NCBI GenBank assembly: GCA_002371335.1
Contig: DFHP01000205.1
Location: 52,032-58,197, forward strand
Reading direction: 5' to 3'
DNA: 6,166 nucleotides
Source of the DNA: Eubacterium sp. UBA3720
Lineage (GTDB): Bacteria > Bacillota > Clostridia > Lachnospirales > Lachnospiraceae
The notes under the pieces are model-generated. The model worked only from the letters and a program-made list of their open reading frames with translations, was not told the DNA's origin and ran no database searches. Below are positions 1 to 5,385 of this stretch, piece after piece (positions within the stretch are counted from its first letter, which is position 1; every line of letters starts with the position of its first letter). The position numbers and the translations under genes were made by a program.

Positions 1-672
1 CTGCTCGAACTCTCTGGTACGGAATGTAAAATTACCGGGCGTGATCTCATTACGGAAGGATTTACCGATCTGGCCGATGCCGAACGGGATCTTCTTCCTG
101 GATGTTCTCTGTACGCTCTTGAAGTTTACAAATATACCCTGGGCAGTCTCCGGACGAAGGTATACGGTATTCTTTGCGTCTTCTGTTACTCCCTGGAAGG
201 TTTTGAACATCAGGTTAAACTGACGAATATCCGTAAAGTTATGCTTTCCGCATGTAGGGCAGCAGATATTATGTTCGTCAATGAAAGATTTCATTTTTTC
301 ATTTGACCAGCCGTCAACGCTTTCTCCGCCGAGGTCAATATGATTTTCTTCACAGAAATCCTCGATCAGATTATCGGCACGGAATCTCTCGTGACACTCT
401 TTACAGTCCATCAGAGGGTCTGAAAAACTTCCCAGATGACCTGACGCTATCCATGTCTGAGGATTCATCAGGATCGCGCAGTCAACACCCACGTTATATG
501 GATTTGTCTGAACGAACTTCTGCCACCAGGCCTTTTTTACATTATTTTTCAGCTCAACGCCGATCGGGCCGTAGTCCCACGTATTCGCAAGACCTCCGTA
601 GATCTCTGATCCGGGGAAAATAAATCCTCTTGATTTTGCCAATGCAATGATCTTATCCATTGTCTTTTCCAT
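1..672 (-). CDS. glyS: Glycyl-tRNA synthetase, alpha2 (ProRS-like) type, N-terminal part
   Basis: Glycyl-tRNA synthetase charges tRNA-Gly with glycine using ATP, in the cytoplasm. The frame is open from the ATG at 672 to the window edge (224 codons), so only the N-terminal half is present; the family is usually about 460 residues. Visible marks are the opening GFIFPGSEIYGGLANTWDYG (residues 16-35, motif 1 region), RPETAQG (173-179), and the class II motif 2 beginning FRNEI (206-210) and running into FRTREFEQ at the edge. Two cysteine pairs, CKEC (90-93) and CPTC (138-141), suggest a structural zinc site in the insertion. The start at 672 is chosen because AGGA (680-683) lies 7 bases upstream; the next in-frame ATG at 660 lacks such a site. 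This is the homodimeric form, not the alpha/beta GlyQ-GlyS enzyme. The gene is intact as far as it can be seen. Confidence 0.96.
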   Translation of the reverse strand, partial: MEKTMDKIIALAKSRGFIFPGSEIYGGLANTWDYGPIGVELKNNVKKAWWQKFVQTNPYNVGVDCAILMNPQTWIASGHLGSFSDPLMDCKECHERFRADNLIEDFCEENHIDLGGESVDGWSNEKMKSFIDEHNICCPTCGKHNFTDIRQFNLMFKTFQGVTEDAKNTVYLRPETAQGIFVNFKSVQRTSRKKIPFGIGQIGKSFRNEITPGNFTFRTREFEQ

Positions 673-799
673 AATTTCTTCCTGCTTCTTTCTGTTTTTT
701 ATTAATTACCAAAACTCCCCACTTCATGCTGAAAGGGCTGTCGGGAGCGTCCTTGAGATGTTATTTTCATGATCGGACTGCCATACGGGAAGTTTCTTG
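673..799. other. Gap between lipoprotein gene and glyS, no clear signal
   Basis: This 127-base gap separates two minus-strand genes. I see the glyS Shine-Dalgarno (680-683) and an A/T-rich tract (about 693-712), but no stem followed by a T run and no convincing -35/-10 pair. The gap is too short for a T-box leader, the usual glycine-tRNA-responsive control of glyS in Firmicutes, and lacks its conserved GGTGG-type antiterminator sequence. glyS may therefore be read through from purA or use a weak promoter that I cannot recognise. Confidence 0.5.
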
Positions 800-1540
800 T
801 TATTTAAAAATAATATATGCTCTTTCTGTATTCAGTTCCGTCATACTGCTGATCTTCTTCTGTATCTCAGAGGAATCACTTCCCTCCACGGGATCTGCCT
901 CCACAATTGAAGACGAAGAAGATACAGACGCCCCTTCGACCGACTCAACCGCGTCATCCGACGCCTGACCGGTCGCCTGCTTCAGGTTCGCCGCAGCCGT
1001 AAGACGTCCGGTGATCTCCGCGTTATCCGTGGTGTAAAGGACTTTATCATATACCTTTACGTTCATCGGCTCTTCAACGATCATCACCATCCACTCATTG
1101 GCACGTTCGGATATCGTTTCATTGTCGGCTTTTTCGCCCTTTCCGTCGATCAGCGCCGTGTCAAAGGTATACCCCTGTTCTTTTGCCTCGGAGATAGTTC
1201 CCAGGAAACATTCCATGTGGTTAAACGCGGAATAATCATCACATGTTTTGTAGACTATTTCTATGCGTGCCTCTGACGAAGAAATCTTGCATGATCTCAG
1301 GCTTATGCTTTCCGCATCGTTTGCGTCGTTATATGCTGAGATCTTCTCATTGATATACGCCTTAAGATCATCTTCTGATATTTCTTCATCCATCTGCTCC
1401 ACGATTGTCTGTGTCAGACTGCCGCTTTCATCGGCAGTCAACGTATTTGCCGCTTTCCTGTTTGTAAGGCTGCAGCCTCCAAGCAGCAGGGACAATGCAC
1501 ACGCCGCCGCAACGCAAATATGTTTCCAGGATCTTTTCAT
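800..1540 (-). CDS. Predicted lipoprotein of unknown function, coupled to purA
   Basis: I do not recognise the family. The 246-residue product starts with a lipoprotein signal peptide: basic MKRSWKH, a hydrophobic stretch to residue 20, then the lipobox L-G-G-C with Cys23 as the predicted lipidated residue. The mature protein would be anchored on the outer face of the membrane. Residues 35-75 are acidic and probably helical, and residues 80-185 look like a mixed alpha/beta fold with three cysteines (84, 100, 111). Residues 190-225 form a Ser/Ala/Asp/Glu-rich low-complexity linker with five serines in a row (207-211), followed by a short hydrophobic end, AYIIFK. Translation starts one base after the purA stop, with GGGAG (1548-1552) as ribosome binding site inside the purA 3' end, so the two are probably co-translated. 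No peptidase, binding-protein or enzyme motif is visible, and a purine-related role cannot be assumed from position alone. Confidence 0.82.
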   Translation of the reverse strand: MKRSWKHICVAAACALSLLLGGCSLTNRKAANTLTADESGSLTQTIVEQMDEEISEDDLKAYINEKISAYNDANDAESISLRSCKISSSEARIEIVYKTCDDYSAFNHMECFLGTISEAKEQGYTFDTALIDGKGEKADNETISERANEWMVMIVEEPMNVKVYDKVLYTTDNAEITGRLTAAANLKQATGQASDDAVESVEGASVSSSSSIVEADPVEGSDSSEIQKKISSMTELNTERAYIIFK

Positions 1541-1541
1541 A

Positions 1542-2822
1542 TTATTTCTCCCGATAAATGATATCGTCTCTTCCCGGGCCGTTGGAAACCATCGTGATCG
1601 GGAATCCGATCTTTTCTTCGATGAATTCTATATAATTACGGCATTTTTCCGGAAGATCTTCGTATTTCTTTATTCCCCGGATATCGCACTTCCATCCCGG
1701 AAGCTTCTCAAAGACAGGTTTAGCCTTTTCCAGACGGCCCGTCGTAGGGAATTCAGTAGTTATCTCTCCGTCTATATCGTAAGCGACGCATACCGGTATC
1801 TCATCCAGATATCCCAGAACATCCAGAACAGTGAAAGCCACGTCAGTGGTTCCCTGTATGCGGCAGCCATATCTGGATGCGACCGCGTCATACCAGCCCA
1901 CTCTTCTGGGTCTTCCCGTAGTAGCGCCGTACTCGCCGCCGTCGCCGCCTCTGCGTCTGAGTTCTTCCGCCTCATCGCCGAAGATCTCGGAGACAAAAGC
2001 TCCCGCTCCAACAGCGCTTGAATATGCCTTGGAGACAGTAACGATCTTTTTGATCTCATATGGAGGCACGCCTGCGCCTACAGCGCCGTATCCTGCCAGC
2101 GTAGAGGAGGATGTTACCATAGGATAAATACCATGATCCGGATCTTTCATGGAACCGAGCTGGCCTTCCAGAAGGACTTCCTTTCCCTCCTGCAGCGCGT
2201 TATAGAGGAACGCCGACGTGTCAGCCACGAAAGGTTCTACTCCTTTTTTCCACTCCATCATCTCGGCAAAAAGTTCCTCCGGATCGATCAGAGGTTTATG
2301 ATAAAGATGCTCCAGAAGGACATTCTTTGTCTCACAGACGCGTACAAGCTTATCCTTAAGCGTCTCCTCGTCAAAAAGTTCATTCACCTGAAAACCGATC
2401 TTCGCATATTTATCTGAGTAGAAAGGCGCGATACCCGATTTCGTGGAACCGAACGAACGTCCGCCAAGCCTCTCCTCTTCGTACTCATCGAATCTGATGT
2501 GATATGGCATGACCATCTGCGCGCGGTCCGATATCAGAATCTCAGGCATCGGGACATTCCTGTCTGTGATCGATTTAAGTTCTTTAAGAAAGACCGGAAT
2601 ATTCAGCGCAACGCCGTTTCCGATCACGCTCGTTACATGATCATAGAAAACGCCTGACGGAAGTGTATGCAGCGCAAATTTTCCGTATTTGTTAATGATC
2701 GTATGTCCTGCATTAGCTCCGCCCTGAAAGCGAACGACTATATCAGCCTGCGCGGCAAGCGTATCTGTTATCTTGCCTTTTCCTTCATCTCCCCAGTTCG
2801 CTCCAACAATAGCTTTTACCAT
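1542..2822 (-). CDS. purA: Adenylosuccinate synthetase
   Basis: PurA joins IMP and aspartate to adenylosuccinate, using GTP, in the first committed step to AMP in the cytoplasm. The 426-residue length is normal for the family. Visible motifs are the GTP-binding loop with the catalytic aspartate in GDEGKGK (11-17, Asp12), NAGHT (37-41, catalytic His40), the IMP-contacting GSTKSGIAP segment (125-133), the aspartate-loop region GATTGRPRR (299-307), and the C-terminal VSNGPGRDD (412-420) near the guanine site. The guanine-recognition motif that reads TKLD in the E. coli enzyme reads TVLD here (331-334); as I recall, close Lachnospiraceae enzymes share a non-Lys residue there, so this looks like a lineage trait and not damage. 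A strong AGGAGG (2832-2837) lies 9 bases before the ATG. It follows purB by 90 bases and is very likely in the same transcript, so synthetase and lyase of the AMP branch are made together. Confidence 0.98.
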   Translation of the reverse strand: MVKAIVGANWGDEGKGKITDTLAAQADIVVRFQGGANAGHTIINKYGKFALHTLPSGVFYDHVTSVIGNGVALNIPVFLKELKSITDRNVPMPEILISDRAQMVMPYHIRFDEYEEERLGGRSFGSTKSGIAPFYSDKYAKIGFQVNELFDEETLKDKLVRVCETKNVLLEHLYHKPLIDPEELFAEMMEWKKGVEPFVADTSAFLYNALQEGKEVLLEGQLGSMKDPDHGIYPMVTSSSTLAGYGAVGAGVPPYEIKKIVTVSKAYSSAVGAGAFVSEIFGDEAEELRRRGGDGGEYGATTGRPRRVGWYDAVASRYGCRIQGTTDVAFTVLDVLGYLDEIPVCVAYDIDGEITTEFPTTGRLEKAKPVFEKLPGWKCDIRGIKKYEDLPEKCRNYIEFIEEKIGFPITMVSNGPGRDDIIYREK

Positions 2823-2831
2823 TATAATGTT

Positions 2832-2837
2832 CCTCCT
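2832..2837 (-). promoter_or_regulatory. purA Shine-Dalgarno, full AGGAGG
   Basis: On the minus strand AGGAGG is followed by nine bases and the purA ATG. It is the strongest ribosome binding site in the window and fixes the purA start. Confidence 0.85.
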
Positions 2838-2838
2838 T

Positions 2839-2854
2839 ATATCCTGCCGGATAT
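2839..2854 (-). promoter_or_regulatory. Small perfect hairpin just upstream of purA Shine-Dalgarno
   Basis: Minus-strand RNA reads ATATCC-GGCA-GGATAT, a 6-bp perfect stem with a four-base loop that ends one base before AGGAGG. It has no T run, so it is not a terminator. It could keep the ribosome binding site open, mark an RNA processing or stability point between purB and purA, or be chance. It lies in the purB-purA gap (2823-2912), which otherwise shows no promoter or terminator. Confidence 0.45.
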
Positions 2855-2912
2855 CTGTATTTCAGCCAAAGAAATGTTCCTTGCTTTTGAATGACGGGAT
2901 ATTCTCTTCCGG

Positions 2913-4349
2913 TTATACATTGATAGTAACATTTACACCGAGCAGATCTTTATGTCCGTCAAGTATCGGACGAACTGTTTCGCTCAGATATTTATCCACC
3001 TGATATTCGGCACGGCCGGTATATTTTGCAGGATCCATGGATCTCTGCAGCTCTTCCAGCGTCAGATTAAACAGCGGATCATCCGCGATCCTCTGCAGCA
3101 GATCGTTATCCCTGCCTTCTTTTTTCACGGTAACTCCGGCTTCCATGGACAGCTGTCTGATCCGCTCATGCAGCTCCTGTCTGTCGCCGCCCGCCTTGAC
3201 CGCGTCCATCATGATATTCTCTGTAGCCATGAACGGAAGCTCCGCCATCATGTGTTTATAGATGACCTTCGGATATACGACAAGACCGTCTACTACATTC
3301 AGCACCAGATCAAGTACTCCGTCGACGGCCAGGAAACCTTCCGCCACGGAAAGCCTCTTGTTCGCGGAATCATCCAAAGTTCTCTCAAACCACTGTCCGG
3401 CGGATGTCATAGCCGGATTCAGCGCGTCGATCATCACATATCTGGAAAGGGAAGCGATCCTCTCGCTTCTCATAGGATTTCTCTTATAAGCCATTGCCGA
3501 AGAACCGATCTGGCTCTTCTCAAACGGCTCCTCCACTTCTTTAAGATGCTGCAGAAGGCGGATGTCGTTGGAGAACTTATGCGCGCTTGCCGCTATTCCC
3601 GCAAGTACGTTGAGGACTCTTGTATCCACTTTTCTGCTGTATGTCTGTCCGGAAACAGGATAACAGGAACCAAATCCCATCTTTTCCGCAATCATGGGAT
3701 CGATCTTGTCCACTTTATCGTTATCTCCCTCAAACAGTTCCAGAAAGCTTGCCTGCGTACCTGTCGTACCTTTGGAACCAAGGAGCTTAAGCGTGCTCAT
3801 GACATATTCGAGATCTTCCAGATCCATCGCAAATTCCTGCAGCCAGAGTGTAGCTCTCTTTCCGAGCGTTGTAGGCTGCGCGGGCTGAAAATGCGTAAAC
3901 GCCAGCGTCGGCTGTGCTTTCTGCTCATCCGCGAACTTTGCAAGCTCCGCAATAACATTCACCAGCTTCTTCCGGACGATCTTCAAAGCCTCATTCATGG
4001 TGATGATATCCGTGTTATCGCCCACATAGCAGCTTGTAGCGCCCAGATGGATAATACCCTTTGCCTTCGGGCACTGTACGCCGTAAGCGTATACATGAGA
4101 CATCACATCGTGCCGTACTTCTTTTTCTCTGGCTCTCGCCACGTCATAGTTAATATCATTTACGTGGGCTTTTAACTCGTCTATCTGCTCCTGCGTGATC
4201 GGAAGGCCAAGCTCCTTCTCTGTTTCCGCCAGAGCGATCCACAGCTTTCTCCAGGTAGTGAATTTAAAATCCTGAGAAAAAATATACTGCATTTCTCTGC
4301 TCGCATAACGCTCAGACAATGGACTTGAATAACGATCTGTCGTACTCAT
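2913..4349 (-). CDS. purB: Adenylosuccinate lyase
   Basis: PurB is a fumarase/aspartase-superfamily lyase that releases fumarate twice in purine synthesis: SAICAR to AICAR, and adenylosuccinate to AMP. It acts in the cytoplasm as a homotetramer. The 478-residue product carries the superfamily signature GSSAMAYKRNP (282-292), whose flexible loop supplies the catalytic serine. It also has THFQPAQPTT (152-161) with His153 as the likely general acid, and the conserved HLGATSCYVGDN block (101-112) and RHDVMSHV (79-86). At 478 residues, with GSSAMxYKRNP and HFQPAQ, it resembles the long, animal-like form more than the roughly 430-residue B. subtilis form. AAAGGA (4356-4361) lies 6 bases before the ATG. 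It is the first gene of the purB-purA-lipoprotein unit, behind its own promoter, and the transporter genes upstream appear to form a separate operon. Confidence 0.98.
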   Translation of the reverse strand: MSTTDRYSSPLSERYASREMQYIFSQDFKFTTWRKLWIALAETEKELGLPITQEQIDELKAHVNDINYDVARAREKEVRHDVMSHVYAYGVQCPKAKGIIHLGATSCYVGDNTDIITMNEALKIVRKKLVNVIAELAKFADEQKAQPTLAFTHFQPAQPTTLGKRATLWLQEFAMDLEDLEYVMSTLKLLGSKGTTGTQASFLELFEGDNDKVDKIDPMIAEKMGFGSCYPVSGQTYSRKVDTRVLNVLAGIAASAHKFSNDIRLLQHLKEVEEPFEKSQIGSSAMAYKRNPMRSERIASLSRYVMIDALNPAMTSAGQWFERTLDDSANKRLSVAEGFLAVDGVLDLVLNVVDGLVVYPKVIYKHMMAELPFMATENIMMDAVKAGGDRQELHERIRQLSMEAGVTVKKEGRDNDLLQRIADDPLFNLTLEELQRSMDPAKYTGRAEYQVDKYLSETVRPILDGHKDLLGVNVTINV

Positions 4350-4355
4350 TTGTTA

Positions 4356-4361
4356 TCCTTT
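4356..4361 (-). promoter_or_regulatory. purB ribosome binding site
   Basis: Minus-strand AAAGGA is separated by TAACAA from the ATG at 4349, which supports this start for purB. Confidence 0.75.
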
Positions 4362-4373
4362 CTTCTTTTATTC

Positions 4374-4442
4374 AAAAAGTAATACTTGCGCAGATCGTGG
4401 AAATCCCTCTATGGACAGACTTCCACAATTACGCAAGTATTA
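4374..4442 (-). terminator. Long inverted repeat with T tract, overlapping the purB promoter
   Basis: The outer arms TAATACTTGCG (4442-4432) and CGCAAGTATTA (4390-4380) are perfectly complementary over 11 bp. Pairing continues inward with a U-G and an A-U pair, a single bulged C (4393), then ATTGTGGAA (4429-4421) against TTCCACGAT (4402-4394). That gives about 22 bp, with two G-U pairs, closing an 18-base loop. In the minus direction the stem is followed by AC and TTTTT (4378-4374), the layout of an intrinsic terminator acting on RNA that reads in from the transporter operon. No T run follows on the plus strand. The left arm overlaps the -10 box and ends about where transcription of purB should start, so RNA from the purB promoter would hold only the inner part of the stem. 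A protein-binding operator or a dispersed palindromic repeat are alternatives. Confidence 0.6.
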
Positions 4443-4467
4443 TAAAGCATTCATTCTTTAAAAGCAA
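4439..4467 (-). promoter_or_regulatory. Near-consensus sigma-A promoter for purB
   Basis: On the minus strand TTGCTT (4467-4462) and TATAAT (4444-4439) are separated by exactly 17 bases. The -10 is perfect and the -35 matches four of six positions of TTGACA. The expected start of transcription is near 4430-4433, giving a leader of about 80 bases before purB. I see no match to the B. subtilis PurR box or to a purine riboswitch aptamer around it. Confidence 0.8.
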
Positions 4468-4477
4468 CCTAAAATGT

Positions 4478-4533
4478 CCCCGTCAGCGGCCCTTCGGCAT
4501 TGATCGTTCCGCAGGGTTATGGGGCTTTTTTTT
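4478..4533. terminator. Probable terminator hairpin after the transporter operon, stronger on the plus strand
   Basis: CCCC (4478-4481) pairs with GGGG (4521-4524). Inside it CCCT (4490-4493) pairs with AGGG (4513-4516), then one mismatch, then CGG (4495-4497) with CCG (4509-4511). On the plus strand the stem is followed by C and eight T (4526-4533), a very good terminator tail, yet no plus-strand gene ends here. On the minus strand, where the ABC operon ends 56 bases earlier, the same stem is followed only by ACATTTT. It is best read as a two-way terminator closing the transporter operon, with the plus-strand polarity unexplained. Confidence 0.55.
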
Positions 4534-4588
4534 CTTTGAGATCATCCCCGGGTTTTATGTATATCCGGGCAGCATTTCTGCCGCAGGG

Positions 4589-5368
4589 TCACTGCTCCTG
4601 CCGGGAACTGCCGTAGCTTGAAAGGAACTGTCTGGTTCTTTCCTGCTGAGGATTGTTGATCACCTGCTGTGCCGGTCCCATCTCCACTATGCTTCCACCG
4701 TCCATGAAGATGACCTTTCCGGCGACATCGCGGGCAAACTCCATCTCATGCGTTACGATGAGCATTGTCGTCTTCTGTTCCGCAAGATTCCGGATTACCC
4801 GAAGCACCTCTCCCGTAAGCTCCGGATCGAGAGCCGACGTCGGCTCGTCGAAACAGAGGATGTCCGGATGAAGGGCCAATGCTCTCGCAATGGCCACCCT
4901 CTGCTGCTGTCCTCCCGAAAGCTGATGAGGATAATTGTTCTTCCTGTCAGACAGGCCGATCCTTGCCAGAAGCTCCTCCGCTTCTTTTCTGATCAGGTCC
5001 GTATCTGTCATTCCTCTCTCTTTTCCTGTGAGCCTTGGCGCCAGCATGACGTTCTCCAGCGCCGTATACTGCGGAAAGAGATTAAAGGATTGGAACACCA
5101 TTCCGAAATGAAGTCTCTTGATCCGGATCTCCTCATCGGTCATTTTCATGGGATTATCGCCGTCAAACATTACGTCGTTATTGACTGTGATCTTTCCTCC
5201 GTCGGGCGTCTCCAGGAAATTCAGACAGCGAAGCAGCGTTGTCTTTCCGCTTCCTGAGGATCCTATGACAGAGATAACCTCTCCCTTTTCCATTGAGAAG
5301 CTGATATTTTTAAGGACCTCTGTGTGCCCAAAACTTTTCTTTAAATTTTTTACTTCCAGTAGTGCCAT
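4589..5368 (-). CDS. Polar amino acid ABC transporter ATP-binding protein (GlnQ/ArtP/TcyC-like)
   Basis: This is the cytoplasmic ATPase that drives uptake through the permease encoded just upstream. With the start at 5368 it is 259 residues and complete: Walker A GSSGSGKTT (36-44), Q-loop Gln93 in VFQSFNLFP, ABC signature LSGGQQQR (150-157), Walker B ILCFDEPT (170-177) with catalytic Glu175, D-loop SALD (178-181) and H-loop His207 in IVTHEM. The overall sequence is typical of the polar amino acid uptake family (glutamine, arginine, cystine and related substrates); the substrate cannot be read from the ATPase. The frame could also open at a TTG (5389) overlapping the permease stop. The ATG at 5368 is preferred because AGGGGGAG (5373-5380) sits just before it, whereas the TTG has no ribosome binding site. 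It lies 17 bases after the permease stop, clearly in one operon. Confidence 0.95.
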   Translation of the reverse strand: MALLEVKNLKKSFGHTEVLKNISFSMEKGEVISVIGSSGSGKTTLLRCLNFLETPDGGKITVNNDVMFDGDNPMKMTDEEIRIKRLHFGMVFQSFNLFPQYTALENVMLAPRLTGKERGMTDTDLIRKEAEELLARIGLSDRKNNYPHQLSGGQQQRVAIARALALHPDILCFDEPTSALDPELTGEVLRVIRNLAEQKTTMLIVTHEMEFARDVAGKVIFMDGGSIVEMGPAQQVINNPQQERTRQFLSSYGSSRQEQ

Positions 5369-5385
5369 TTTTCTCCCCCTGCCTT

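Noticed and set aside
303..623. A plus-strand frame within the glyS region
   Set aside because: The minus strand here codes for clear glycyl-tRNA synthetase through to the window edge, so this frame is antisense noise.
1263..2021. A 252-codon plus-strand frame across the lipoprotein and purA genes
   Set aside because: It runs across the boundary of two real genes on the opposite strand, has Ser-rich low-quality sequence, and shows no ribosome binding site or domain.
2817..2822. TATAAT at the purA start codon as a promoter -10
   Set aside because: It overlaps the ATG and would give RNA without the Shine-Dalgarno; no -35 sits at a suitable distance.
2952..4175. A 407-codon open frame on the plus strand opposite purB
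   Set aside because: It is exactly antisense to a well-supported purB with every family motif. Its translation is rich in His, Arg, Cys and Phe with no recognisable domain, typical of a shadow frame.
4350..4588. Purine, glycine, lysine or ZTP riboswitch upstream of purB
   Set aside because: A CCGAAGGG stretch in the hairpin recalled several aptamers, but none of the other conserved segments of these classes could be found.
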